Numbered from the stretch's first letter, positions 16,028-24,704 are shown. The stretch is DNA of 64,000 nt from Clostridiales bacterium Firm_14 (GCA_001604135.1 LVAT01000020.1:91471-155470); one strand, 5' to 3'. A program made the numbers and translations. The notes: a model not told the origin generated them from the letters alone.

Positions 16028-17785
16028 TTATCTTGCGTAATCCGTATTTTCGAACGATTCGTAAAGAGCGATGATCTCTTTCTTCAAGGAGATAAAAATG
16101 CGGCCCAGGTGCGGATCGAAGTGATGTCCCAGTTCCTGTCTGATGAGCTCAAAAGCATCATCGTAAGACATGGGATCCTTATAATAACGGCGGCTTGCCA
16201 GAGCATCGAATACATCTGCCAGAGCCATTATCCTTGCTTCGAACGGGATGCTCTCTCCCCTTAACTGGTCAGGATAGCCGGTACCGTTATATTTTTCATG
16301 ATGGTAGTGAGCGACGTTCGTAGCTACTCTTACGAATTCCTTGTCTTCAACGTCCTCAAGGACCTTGCTCATGATCTTCGCGCCGTATGGTGCGTGGATC
16401 TTCATCTTCTCATATTCTTCATCAGTGAGGCCGGACGGTTTTCTTAAGATGGAGTCATCAACGGCGATCTTGCCCAAGTCGTGGAGAGGCGCAGCGTTGA
16501 TTACTGAATCCCAGTAATTCTCGCTCATGTTGTAATCGTCTAATTTCCTGAGATGCTCAACGAACAAAGCGACGCAGGCAGATGTTCTGTTGATGTGACC
16601 GCCCGTGGAGTTGTCACGTGATTCGATCATGGCCGCCATGCCGAGGATGGTAGACATCTGCATCGACTTGGCTCTCTTTGTCTGACGCTCTACCTCACGC
16701 TTTAAGGACTCACCCTTGAAGCTCATTGATTCGATCATGTTGTGCTGCTCTGTGTCGTCGGTGATCTCAACGAGATAGCCTGAAATGTGATTCCTGAACC
16801 CAAAATGGATAAAGCTTAATTCGCACTCAAGGAACCTTCTCTCGCTGGGGCTTCTGTCATTGATAACGATGGATTTCTTATACTTGTTCTGCTTCTGATC
16901 GGATTCCTCGACTTCGGCGGCGCACTTTGCTACCCACTTAAGGAGATCTTTAAGGGCATAGTCTTTCGCGATGATCTTGGAATCGATCCTGGCATTGGCA
17001 ATCTCAGGGAAGAACTTCTCAGACACGGGGTTGCTTCCGACATAGTTATATTTCTTGTCGAAAACGATATATCCGAAAGTGCTGAGCTCATTGATCTTCT
17101 CTTGAACACTTAAGTTAACGTTATAGATCGTGGATCTTGCGACCACGTAATCAAGGATAAGCGTGCAGATAAGATAGAAGAACGGGATTATCTCATACTT
17201 CAGGCCGAAGAAGCGTGATCCGAGATAGACGAGCATGACGCCGAACAGAGAACCGGCATATGTGACCATGAGCCTGAAGGAAGCACTTCGCTTTCCGAGA
17301 TAAGTCAGGATGGTAAAGAATGCCGCAAGTCCGACTTCAACAGCCAGTATGATGTATCTGATGTAATAGATCTGTCCGGGTTCCTTTACGAGCGGAGAAG
17401 GCGCTCCGGGAACGAACTTAAGGTCTGCATAGAAGAACGGGAATCTGTCAGTAAGGATCGTGGAGATAAACACAAAGAGGTTTATCAGAAGGATAACGAC
17501 AGAGAACCATGTGGGGACCTTGGAATCCGAATAGTCGATGAGGATATAAACGATAAGGAGCGGAAGGAATATACCGCCGACATAGGCAAGTGCGTTGGCT
17601 AAAACTGCTTCCTGAAGGTTTCTTGAGCATGATAAAATGAAGTAACCGGAGTTACTGATCATGACACAAACTGACATTAGAATCTCAAGCGTATTGGCGC
17701 CCCGCCTCGAGAAGAGTACGAGCGCGAAAGTAGACAGCATGCTGAGTAGCATTACTACTCCCAATACAATAGAATATATACCCAT
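16028..17785 (-). CDS. membrane HD-GYP domain protein, probable cyclic-di-GMP phosphodiesterase
   Basis: From the ATG at 17785 (after AAGGGTG) the protein has 585 residues. The first ~230 form a seven-helix membrane region of the type found at the N-terminus of some sensor kinases. A PAS-like segment follows (FGYIVFDKKYNYVGSNPVSE). The last ~190 residues are an HD-GYP domain: LHDLGKIAVDD (HD), HAPYGAKIM, VAHYHHEKYNGTGYP (the HHE and GYP signature, here GTGYP) and ALADVFDALASRR. It should hydrolyse cyclic di-GMP, under control of a membrane or ligand signal. It opposes the GGDEF protein at 8360-9481. Confidence 0.9.
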   Translation of the reverse strand: MGIYSIVLGVVMLLSMLSTFALVLFSRRGANTLEILMSVCVMISNSGYFILSCSRNLQEAVLANALAYVGGIFLPLLIVYILIDYSDSKVPTWFSVVILLINLFVFISTILTDRFPFFYADLKFVPGAPSPLVKEPGQIYYIRYIILAVEVGLAAFFTILTYLGKRSASFRLMVTYAGSLFGVMLVYLGSRFFGLKYEIIPFFYLICTLILDYVVARSTIYNVNLSVQEKINELSTFGYIVFDKKYNYVGSNPVSEKFFPEIANARIDSKIIAKDYALKDLLKWVAKCAAEVEESDQKQNKYKKSIVINDRSPSERRFLECELSFIHFGFRNHISGYLVEITDDTEQHNMIESMSFKGESLKREVERQTKRAKSMQMSTILGMAAMIESRDNSTGGHINRTSACVALFVEHLRKLDDYNMSENYWDSVINAAPLHDLGKIAVDDSILRKPSGLTDEEYEKMKIHAPYGAKIMSKVLEDVEDKEFVRVATNVAHYHHEKYNGTGYPDQLRGESIPFEARIMALADVFDALASRRYYKDPMSYDDAFELIRQELGHHFDPHLGRIFISLKKEIIALYESFENTDYAR

Positions 17786-17926
17786 GTTCACCCTTGTTCA
17801 CACACTATAAAGCACTTTACCGTATATATTTTACCGCACATTCGCTATAAAGTGTTATTATTTTTGCTGATAAGTTATGTATTTTTACTAAATTTGATGA
17901 CAAAGAGAGGCTAAAAAGTCTGAAAA

Positions 17927-18919
17927 ATGCTTAAAGACGACGTACTGAATATTATCTATTGGGAAGAAGATTTCATCTCCGGCGAGGCCATAAGCCGGAA
18001 GCTGGGAGTCTCCAGAGCAGCGGTCAATTCTGCCGTAAAAGCTCTAAGGGATGAAGGCTATGAGATAACCTCATCGACCAATAAGGGCTATCTTCTGACC
18101 AAGAGCCCGGATATCCTCACAAAAGGCTCTGTCTCAGTGCATCTTCCTGAGAGCATATCCAAAAATGTCCATGTTTTCGAGTCCGTGGACTCCACAAATG
18201 ATGTCCTGAAAGACATGGCCAGGAAGGGTGCACCTTCAGGCACGGTCGTTATATCCGACTGCCAGACAGGCGGAAAAGGCAGACGCGGCAGGAGCTTTGC
18301 CTCCCCCAAGGGCGTCGGGATTTATTTCTCCTACCTTTTCAAACCGGAATCAGGCTTAGATAAGATATCCAATCTCACGAGCTGGACCGCGATCGCGGTC
18401 TCTGACGCGATCTACAATGCCTACGGCATCGATTCTCAGGTCAAATGGGTAAACGATCTTCTCATGAACAGGAAAAAGATCTGCGGGATCCTGACAGAGG
18501 TTACGGTGGAGGCTGAGAGCGGTCTTATCGATAACTGCATAATCGGCATCGGCATAAATGTCAATGAGACATCCTTCCCTGAGGAGATATCTCAGATAGC
18601 CACTTCGATCTCCATCGAGAACGGAGGAAAGACTTTCGACCGTTCGAAGCTTGCAGCCGAGCTCATCAAGGCTATGGGAGATCTTGCATACAGATGGCCT
18701 GACGATGAGTACTATCTTAGCCGTTACCGCCAGAGCAACGTTACCGTCGGATCCAGGATCGTAGCTTACCCGCAGCTCGCCGAGAACAGCGAAGGCCGTT
18801 CAGGCACTGCCATTGCCATCAACGAAGACTTCACTCTTAAGGTCAAGTTCGATGACGGTTCCATATCGGACCTCCGGAGCGGTGAAGTCAGTGTCAGGGG
18901 CCTTTACGGCTACACCTGA
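17927..18919 (+). CDS. birA: biotin--protein ligase / biotin operon repressor
   Basis: The 330-residue protein has the two-part BirA layout. An N-terminal winged helix (about 1-65, GEAISRKLGVSRAAVNSAVKAL) should bind DNA. The catalytic domain has SVDSTNDVLKD, the biotinyl-AMP loop GGKGRRGRSFASP, and KWVNDLLMNRKKICGIL with the catalytic lysine. A C-terminal SH3-like part follows. It attaches biotin to carboxylases and, with biotinyl-AMP bound, represses biotin genes. GAGAGG lies 16 bases before the ATG, a long spacing. The stop abuts the convergent comEA-like gene with no gap. Confidence 0.95.
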   Translation: MLKDDVLNIIYWEEDFISGEAISRKLGVSRAAVNSAVKALRDEGYEITSSTNKGYLLTKSPDILTKGSVSVHLPESISKNVHVFESVDSTNDVLKDMARKGAPSGTVVISDCQTGGKGRRGRSFASPKGVGIYFSYLFKPESGLDKISNLTSWTAIAVSDAIYNAYGIDSQVKWVNDLLMNRKKICGILTEVTVEAESGLIDNCIIGIGINVNETSFPEEISQIATSISIENGGKTFDRSKLAAELIKAMGDLAYRWPDDEYYLSRYRQSNVTVGSRIVAYPQLAENSEGRSGTAIAINEDFTLKVKFDDGSISDLRSGEVSVRGLYGYT

Positions 18920-19639
18920 TCAGACGCAGATATAATCCTTGATCCTGCTGAATTTTGAATCACCTATCCCGGTGACGTTCTTGATGTCTTCAACCGTCTT
19001 AAAAGGATTCTTCTTCCTGTAGTCGACTATTGCCTGTGCTGTCACCTCGCCTATTCCGGGCAAGGTCTTAAGTTCATCTACTGCAGCAGTGTTGATGTTG
19101 ACTATGGTGATGCTCGCTCCGCCGCTGTCAGCTGTCTGGCCCTGAAGGTTCCCCCACACATAAACACCCTCCTGCCTTATGATGTCGCCGCCGTTAAAGC
19201 CCTTCTCCACTTCGGCCTTCGAAGGGATATATATCGACATGTTGCCCGTTATCTGGTAAACGAAGTTTATATTATTCGCCGAGGCATCCTCTGTAAGCCC
19301 TCCGGCCTTCTCGATAATGTCATTTAGCATTACGCCCTTCGGCGCTTCGTAGATCCCCGGCCTGTTAACCTCCCCGCAGATATAGATACTGATAAGCTGT
19401 ATAGTCACGGCAGCAGATGAAGATGCCGCATCATCAGACGCTACGGGCTTATGGCTTTCCGTCGGAACGATCTCACTTTCACTTACCGGTGCCGACCTGC
19501 CGCTCTTGAACGCATTGACAGTAATATCCCCGCTCACTTTGAACACAAACTTATATATGACACTCAGGATGATTACCAAAATGAATGCCAGTGGATAGAT
19601 CAGTTTTCTGATTCTTGCTTTCGTGCTTTTCTTGATCAT
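18920..19639 (-). CDS. comEA: ComEA-like DNA-binding protein (SLBB plus helix-hairpin-helix)
   Basis: From the ATG at 19639 the protein has 239 residues: a short basic N-terminus, one membrane segment (LIYPLAFILVIILSVIY), a linker, an SLBB domain (IYICGEVNRPGIY and AGGLTEDA), and a C-terminal double helix-hairpin-helix (NINTAAVDELKTLPGIGEVT, then FKTVEDIKNVTGIGDSKFSRI). This is the full ComEA layout. In competent bacteria it binds incoming double-stranded DNA outside the membrane. An upstream TTG frame exists but adds 28 unlikely residues. No comEC is in the window; comFC lies at 41471. A 40-bp hairpin precedes the gene. Confidence 0.9.
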   Translation of the reverse strand: MIKKSTKARIRKLIYPLAFILVIILSVIYKFVFKVSGDITVNAFKSGRSAPVSESEIVPTESHKPVASDDAASSSAAVTIQLISIYICGEVNRPGIYEAPKGVMLNDIIEKAGGLTEDASANNINFVYQITGNMSIYIPSKAEVEKGFNGGDIIRQEGVYVWGNLQGQTADSGGASITIVNINTAAVDELKTLPGIGEVTAQAIVDYRKKNPFKTVEDIKNVTGIGDSKFSRIKDYICV

Positions 19640-19661
19640 AGAAAAAGCATAACACCGTGCT

Positions 19662-19701
19662 TTGTCGGTTTTTTCCGACAAAATATAACAAAAACCGACA
19701 A
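19662..19701. repeat. single 40-bp hairpin upstream of comEA
   Basis: TTGTCGGTTTTT (19662-19673) and AAAAACCGACAA (19690-19701) are perfect inverted repeats with a 16-bp loop that itself contains CCGACAA, so two alternative stems are possible. It lies between the rsfS stop and the comEA start. Its TTGTCGG arm equals part of the array A arm. It has no clean T-tract on the minus strand. Confidence 0.7.
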
Positions 19702-19753
19702 GGAATCTCCCTGCCGGTCTCAAACATTATTTTAAAATAATTACTAGAACGGA

Positions 19754-20098
19754 TTACTCTTCGCCTTCTCTGCGCTTTGTCTCCCAGAACTTCTCGATGT
19801 TGTAATTCTGGCGCTCTTCCCTGCCCATGACATGAACTACAACGTCCTTATAGTCAAGGAGAATCCACTTGTCGCCGGAACGGCCTTCGATGTGGTCGGG
19901 AGTGATGTCGTAATCCTTCTTAAGGACATACTCGACTTCATCTGCCAAAGACTTGATCTGTGTGGTCGAATTACCGCTTGCGAGAACGAAATAATCAGCG
20001 AGTACTGTCTTTCCTGTAAGGTCTATCGTCTCAATATCGATACCCTTCTTTGAATCAAGAATGTCAACGATCTTAGCGGCTAATTCTTTTGTGTCCAT
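19754..20098 (-). CDS. rsfS: ribosome silencing factor RsfS
   Basis: The 114-residue protein matches RsfS (formerly Iojap/YqeL): DILDSKKGIDIETIDL, DYFVLASGNSTTQIKSLADEVEY and the signature GDKWILLDYKDVVVHVM. It binds uL14 on the large ribosomal subunit and blocks subunit joining when nutrients are scarce. The ATG follows AAGGAG with ideal spacing. It is 50 bp downstream of the nadD-yqeK fusion, the same neighbourhood as yqeI-nadD-yqeK-rsfS in Bacillus. Confidence 0.96.
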   Translation of the reverse strand: MDTKELAAKIVDILDSKKGIDIETIDLTGKTVLADYFVLASGNSTTQIKSLADEVEYVLKKDYDITPDHIEGRSGDKWILLDYKDVVVHVMGREERQNYNIEKFWETKRREGEE

Positions 20099-20148
20099 TA
20101 TTTATCTCCTTGGAATTATTAATAGTTTGATTGTATCACAATAACGTC

Positions 20149-21369
20149 TTACATTTGTAAGTCTTTCATCATGAGGACCGTCATCGGGTGGATATCCCTG
20201 CCCTGCGAGACGAACTTGTTCTTTACGGCTGAAGCGGTCATCCTCATCGCGCTGTCGAGATCGATCTCAGCAGCAGTCCTGATGGGTGTCAGATCCGTAT
20301 AGTTTCTGGATGGTTCGATCTTGTCTGCCAGATATACGATCTTCTCCAGCAGTGTCATGTTGCCCCTGCCCGTTGTGTGATAGCAGATGGCATCAAGGAT
20401 CTCCTTGTCTTCAATGCCGAATTCATCGCGCGCGAAAACTGCACCGGCCGGCGAATGCAGGAGCTTCTTCTCAGTGAACAGATCTCCTGAGTATTTCTTT
20501 GCAAGTTCCTGCTGCTTCTCTAGAGGGAGTTCTTTCGCGCAATCGTGAAGAGCGCCAGCGATAAGGGCCTTGTCCTTGTCGCAGCCGAATACGTCAGCAA
20601 GATGAGCGGACAGATAGCCTACGTTGAGCGTGTGCAGAAGCCTCTTGGCTCCGAGATACTTGTACATCCATACGGAGCACTCAAAGAACTGTTTACGGGC
20701 TTCGTCAGAAACGCCCTCGAGCTTTGTATTCTCAGTATAAAGAGCATGTCTTTTTATGAACTCTCTTGCAGGTTCCGGAACCATCGAAAAGTCACCGGAA
20801 GAAGTGATCGCGGACGAGGAACAGTCGACGCCGTTAAGACGGAAGATCTCCACCTTGCCTCCGAGATTCTTCCTGATGGAATCAGCGGCCTTATCAACAT
20901 CGGTCGTATCACCTGGCCTTACAGCGGCAAGCAGAGCCGCATGGTTAAGGATCCCGCCCGGATTATACCAGGTCTCAAACGTGCCAAGCGTGTCAGAGCC
21001 CATGATCCAGAAGAATTCATGATTCTCCTCGGCCTTCTTTTTCTTGATGTCATTTGAGATAAGGAAATCTCTTATGTATTCATCAGACGTGAGCTTTTCG
21101 AGCACCACGGAAGTATAGCTTACTCCGGCTATTCCGAACTCTATGTCGTTTACAAGACAGTTCTTGATGCCAAGTCCCTCTATGGTCTCCTTCATCATGT
21201 AGAGACGGTACGGGGGCGGAAGCTTATTTGTATAGAGCTTGAAATTATTTCTGACCGAAGGAATAACGATCACAAGGTCAATGAATCCGCTCTTCAATGC
21301 GGAATTGATCATTGCTATGTGACCGTCATGAACGGGATCGAATGAGCCTCCGTAGATGCCAATTCTCAT
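20149..21369 (-). CDS. nadD: nicotinate-nucleotide adenylyltransferase fused to YqeK-type HD hydrolase
   Basis: This 406-residue protein joins two enzymes that are separate neighbours in Bacillus. Residues 1-~205 are NadD (IGIYGGSFDPVHDGH with the nucleotidyl-transferase HxGH motif, and FFWIMGSDTLGTFETWYN), which makes deamido-NAD. Residues ~225-406 are a YqeK-type HD domain (HTLNVGYLSAHLADVF, AGALHDCAKE, LLHSPAGAVFA, ICYHTTGR, IVYLADKIEPSR), known to cleave diadenosine tetraphosphate. The C-terminal NadD motif, normally ISSTxIR, reads SSSAIT here, so the usual arginine is absent. The start is four bases past the purD stop, and the frame runs through without a break. Confidence 0.93.
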   Translation of the reverse strand: MRIGIYGGSFDPVHDGHIAMINSALKSGFIDLVIVIPSVRNNFKLYTNKLPPPYRLYMMKETIEGLGIKNCLVNDIEFGIAGVSYTSVVLEKLTSDEYIRDFLISNDIKKKKAEENHEFFWIMGSDTLGTFETWYNPGGILNHAALLAAVRPGDTTDVDKAADSIRKNLGGKVEIFRLNGVDCSSSAITSSGDFSMVPEPAREFIKRHALYTENTKLEGVSDEARKQFFECSVWMYKYLGAKRLLHTLNVGYLSAHLADVFGCDKDKALIAGALHDCAKELPLEKQQELAKKYSGDLFTEKKLLHSPAGAVFARDEFGIEDKEILDAICYHTTGRGNMTLLEKIVYLADKIEPSRNYTDLTPIRTAAEIDLDSAMRMTASAVKNKFVSQGRDIHPMTVLMMKDLQM

Positions 21370-21372
21370 TTA

Positions 21373-22626
21373 TTAACCGAGTGTCCTTCCTATGTCGTGG
21401 CGGAAGTGCATGTCCTTGAAGGAGATCTTTGCTACGCCTTCATATGCGCCGTCGATTGCCTCATCAAGAGTATCACCTTCATCGTATACACAGAGAACGC
21501 GTCCGCCGCTGGTAACGAGCTTGCCATCCTTAAGTGCGGTGCCTGCCTGGAATACGATCTTGCCGCAGGTATCGATGCCTTTGATCTCGTAGCCCTTAGC
21601 ATAGCTCTGGGGATATCCGCCGGAAGCCATAACGACAACGCAGGAACACTTATTCTTCCACTTGAAGTCGATCTGGTCGAGCTTGCCGTCAATAACAGCA
21701 TCGACTATATCGAGGAGGCTGTTCTCCAGAAGCGGCAGTACTGCCTGTGCCTCAGGATCTCCGAAACGTGCGTTATATTCAACAACCTTAGGTCCTTCAG
21801 GAGTAAGCATGAGTCCGAAGTAGATGACACCCTTAAAAGGTCTTCCCTCTTTCTTAAGAGCTTCGACTGTAGGTGTAATTATCTCGTTCTGGATGCGTGC
21901 CTTAAGCTCATCAGTCATGTCAGCGCCGGGTGTAACAGCTCCCATGCCGCCTGTGTTAAGGCCTTCGTCGTGATCGTATGCTCTCTTGTGGTCTCTGGAA
22001 GATACCATGGGAACACATGTATTGCCGTCAGAGAAAGCAAGGACTGTGAGCTCAGGTCCTGTCATGCATTCCTCGATAACGATCGTGGAACCTGCAGAAC
22101 CGAACTTCTGGTCTTCCATCATGTCCTTTACAGCCTGCTTAGCCTCATCCAGGTTCTGGGCGATGATAACGCCCTTGCCTAATGCCAGGCCATCGCACTT
22201 GATAACGATAGGCATCGGCTGTGTCTCAAGATAAGCTAATGCTTTCTGCTCGTCATCGAAGATCTCATACTTTGCAGTAGGGATCGAATATTTCTTCATG
22301 AGCTGCTTGGAAAAAGCCTTGGAGCTCTCAATGATCGCTGCATTAGCCTTGGGGCCGAAAGCTCTGAGGCCTGCTTCTTCCATCCTGTCGACCATACCGA
22401 GTGCGAGCGGATCGTCGGGAGCTACGAAAACAAGATCAAACTGCTCTTTCTTCGCATACTCGACCATACCGTCGACATCAGTAGCCTTGATATTTACGCA
22501 TGTTGCAATTGACGCGATACCGCCGTTGCCGGGCGCACAGTAAAGCTCCGTTACCCTGGGATCCTGCTTAAGCTTCCAGCAGATAACATGCTCTCTTCCG
22601 CCGCCGCCTACTACGAGTACCTTCAT
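21373..22626 (-). CDS. purD: phosphoribosylamine--glycine ligase
   Basis: The 417-residue protein is a standard PurD. It has the N-terminal domain (MKVLVVGGGGREHVICWKL), the ATP-grasp core (PIVIKCDGLALGKGVIIA, SRDHKRAYDHDEGLNTGGMG) and the C-terminal EYNARFGDPEAQAVLP. It joins glycine to phosphoribosylamine in step two of purine synthesis. GGAGGAAT precedes the ATG. It lies between hom and nadD in a same-strand run, with no other pur gene in the window. Confidence 0.97.
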   Translation of the reverse strand: MKVLVVGGGGREHVICWKLKQDPRVTELYCAPGNGGIASIATCVNIKATDVDGMVEYAKKEQFDLVFVAPDDPLALGMVDRMEEAGLRAFGPKANAAIIESSKAFSKQLMKKYSIPTAKYEIFDDEQKALAYLETQPMPIVIKCDGLALGKGVIIAQNLDEAKQAVKDMMEDQKFGSAGSTIVIEECMTGPELTVLAFSDGNTCVPMVSSRDHKRAYDHDEGLNTGGMGAVTPGADMTDELKARIQNEIITPTVEALKKEGRPFKGVIYFGLMLTPEGPKVVEYNARFGDPEAQAVLPLLENSLLDIVDAVIDGKLDQIDFKWKNKCSCVVVMASGGYPQSYAKGYEIKGIDTCGKIVFQAGTALKDGKLVTSGGRVLCVYDEGDTLDEAIDGAYEGVAKISFKDMHFRHDIGRTLG

Positions 22627-22661
22627 TAAACTATTCCTCCGAAGTTAATATTTCGATTTGC

Positions 22662-23840
22662 TTATTTAAGATAATGCATCCAGGACTTAGCACCCGTAAC
22701 AGCTGCAAGTGCCTCGATCTCCTTATGCTTGATTCCGTTAACGAGGATCGCCTCGTCGGAAAGATATACACAGCTGTAGCCCTTAACGACTACTTCTGCG
22801 GCATTATCAACTCTGATAACGATGTCTGCCGTGATCTCGTCATAAGGCGTGATCTCTACGCTCTCAGCTGTCCATGCCCTATTCTCGGAAGGGTTGCCCA
22901 TTGCAGCTTCAAGAACGTCACCGCAAACAGCGGATGCCGTAGGAAGCGTGCCTGCACCCTGACCGTAGAACATAGCCTGGCCCAGGCTGTTACCGTCAAC
23001 CATGATCGCATTGAATACGCCGTTGACGTTATACAAGAGATTGCTCTTGTCGACCAAAGCGGGAGCAACGTAAGCGACAGGCTTTTCGCCAGCTTCATAG
23101 AGCGCAATGAGCTTGATGTCGCATCCGATCGCTCTGGCAAAAGCCATATCGTCTGTTGTGATAGCAGAAATGCCCTCAGCCGTAATCTTCTCAGGTGCGA
23201 TGTATTCGCCGTCGTTTGCGATCGTTGAGAGGATCGAGAGCTTTCTTTGTGCATCGATACCGTCAATGTCAGCAGAAGGATTAGCCTCAGCAAAGCCGTT
23301 ATCCTGAGCCTGCTTCAGAGCTGTAACGAAATCAACGCCCTCATCCTTCATCTGTGAGAGGATGTAGTTCGTAGTGCCGTTAACGATACCTGCAATCCTT
23401 GTGATCTTGTTTGCTGCAAGGCACTTATAAAGAGGTCTGATGATCGGGATTCCGCCGCCTACTGCAGCCTCAAAAAGGTAGCAGCAATTGTTGTTCTTAG
23501 CGATCTCCAAGAGCTCAGGACCCTTTGTGGAAACAAGCTCCTTATTTGATGTTACAACGCTGATGCCTTTTGACAACGCGCGCTTTGTATATTCGTAAGC
23601 AATTCTCGCACCGCCTATGGTCTCAACTGCTATCTGGATATCGCTGTTGAAAACCTCATCAGCGTCATGTGTAACCAGGTTAGCAAATTTGCTGTCAGGG
23701 AAATCCCTGATGTCAAGGATGTACTTAACGTTGATCTCTTTGCCGATACGCTTGGAGATAACATCCTTGTTGACGTCCAGAGTCTCAGCAACGCCTGAAC
23801 CGACCGTGCCGAAGCCCATAATTGCGATGTTAATAGCCAT
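22662..23840 (-). CDS. hom: homoserine dehydrogenase, short form without a full ACT domain
   Basis: The enzyme reduces aspartate semialdehyde to homoserine on the threonine/methionine branch. The 392-residue protein has the nucleotide-binding start (IAIMGFGTVGSGVAETL) and the catalytic core (VTSNKELVSTKG, GGGIPIIRPL, GIVNGTTNYILSQM, ANPSADIDGIDAQRKL). Family members with a regulatory C-terminal ACT domain are usually 420-440 residues. Here about 60 residues follow the core, too few for a full ACT domain. The gene just upstream encodes a stand-alone ACT protein, which could act in its place. AAAGGAAC precedes the ATG. Confidence 0.95.
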   Translation of the reverse strand: MAINIAIMGFGTVGSGVAETLDVNKDVISKRIGKEINVKYILDIRDFPDSKFANLVTHDADEVFNSDIQIAVETIGGARIAYEYTKRALSKGISVVTSNKELVSTKGPELLEIAKNNNCCYLFEAAVGGGIPIIRPLYKCLAANKITRIAGIVNGTTNYILSQMKDEGVDFVTALKQAQDNGFAEANPSADIDGIDAQRKLSILSTIANDGEYIAPEKITAEGISAITTDDMAFARAIGCDIKLIALYEAGEKPVAYVAPALVDKSNLLYNVNGVFNAIMVDGNSLGQAMFYGQGAGTLPTASAVCGDVLEAAMGNPSENRAWTAESVEITPYDEITADIVIRVDNAAEVVVKGYSCVYLSDEAILVNGIKHKEIEALAAVTGAKSWMHYLK

Positions 23841-23859
23841 TTCTTTATTGTTCCTTTCG

Positions 23860-24306
23860 TTATTCCCTGCTCAATACCATGCACTTGCGCACACCGGCGA
23901 GCTTAGAGATATCATTGATTATGTCGTCAACGGTTCCGTACATCGATACGGTCTCAATGGAGATCGAGATATCGGCAAGACCGTTGATCGGGATATTCTG
24001 ATTGATAGTCAGGATATTTGCGCGTGATTCCGCGATAGTCCTAATGATCTCAGACAAGATGCCCTGGAAGTTCTCAACGGACAGAAGGAGCGTAACCTTC
24101 TTGCCGCTGGCTGCCTCATAGAACGGCAGGACTGAATCCTTATACTTGTAGTAAGCGCTTCTGGAAAGACCGGTCTTTCTGACCGCTTCGTTTACGGAAG
24201 TTGACTCACCGGTATTAAGGCGCTGCTTAACTTCCATTACCTTAATGAAGACTTCAGGCAAAACTCTTTTGTCGACGAGGAAATATTCGGGGTTATCCTG
24301 ATGCAT
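23860..24306 (-). CDS. ACT domain protein of the UPF0735 (PheB) family
   Basis: The 148-residue protein matches UPF0735. An N-terminal helix-turn-helix-like part (VNEAVRKTGLSRSAYYKYKDSV, about residues 38-60) is followed by one ACT domain (VTLLLSVENFQGILSEIIRTIAESRANI and ISISIETVSMYG). ACT domains bind amino acids and act as allosteric switches. It sits 19 bp before hom, whose own ACT region is too short, so a role in sensing threonine or a related amino acid for Hom is a fair inference. The start has a modest AAAGG site. Confidence 0.88.
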   Translation of the reverse strand: MHQDNPEYFLVDKRVLPEVFIKVMEVKQRLNTGESTSVNEAVRKTGLSRSAYYKYKDSVLPFYEAASGKKVTLLLSVENFQGILSEIIRTIAESRANILTINQNIPINGLADISISIETVSMYGTVDDIINDISKLAGVRKCMVLSRE

Positions 24307-24477
24307 AAGGCCAAGACCTTTCTATGAGATTTCGCGCTCAAGTATACCTCCACAGACGGACATTTGTACGCGCCTGACAATATTAACACGATTATATGGC
24401 GTTTTCAACGCAAAAAGATTCATATTTGCTTATTAATAATAGCTTTTAAGTCTGTTGAACTCACCAAAATACGGGGT

Positions 24478-24690
24478 TGTATCTCAAACACCCGTAATGA
24501 GTGCTATTAAGATACAGTTCCAGCGTAATCTGTATCTCAAAAATCGTTGTTTTCGAGCTTTGAGACATAATAAACGTATCGCTGTATCTCATTTGCGGGA
24601 AAAGACGGCAATTAAGACACAAAGGCCATTGTGTTTGTATCTCAACCTGCTTTTTTTGATCAGTTGAGATACAGGGCAGCCTTAGACACA
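24478..24690. repeat. hairpin array C: four ~39-bp palindromic units at 52-53 bp period
   Basis: Left arms TGTATCTCA start at 24478, 24531, 24583 and 24636. Right arms (TTAAGATACA, TTGAGACATA, TTAAGACACA, TTGAGATACA) start at 24507, 24560, 24612 and 24664, and a further right-arm-like TTAGACACA sits at 24682-24690. Inner stems differ but pair: CAC/GTG, TCG/CGA, TTGC/GCAA, CTG/CAG. Right arms can also pair with the next left arm. The array fills much of the 398-bp gap 24307-24704 between rdgB and the ACT gene; no credible gene is seen there, and 24307-24470 holds nothing I recognise. Confidence 0.85.
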
Positions 24691-24704
24691 AAACAATCTT
24701 GGAA

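Noticed and set aside
19640..19723. 28-residue N-terminal extension of the comEA-like protein
   Set aside because: It starts with TTG, runs through the 40-bp hairpin, and breaks the membrane-anchor layout.
21397..22182. 261-codon plus-strand frame
   Set aside because: It is antisense to purD, which is complete and intact.
24461..24691. 76-codon minus-strand and 70-codon plus-strand frames
   Set aside because: Both are products of array C repeats, with no ribosome site or family likeness.
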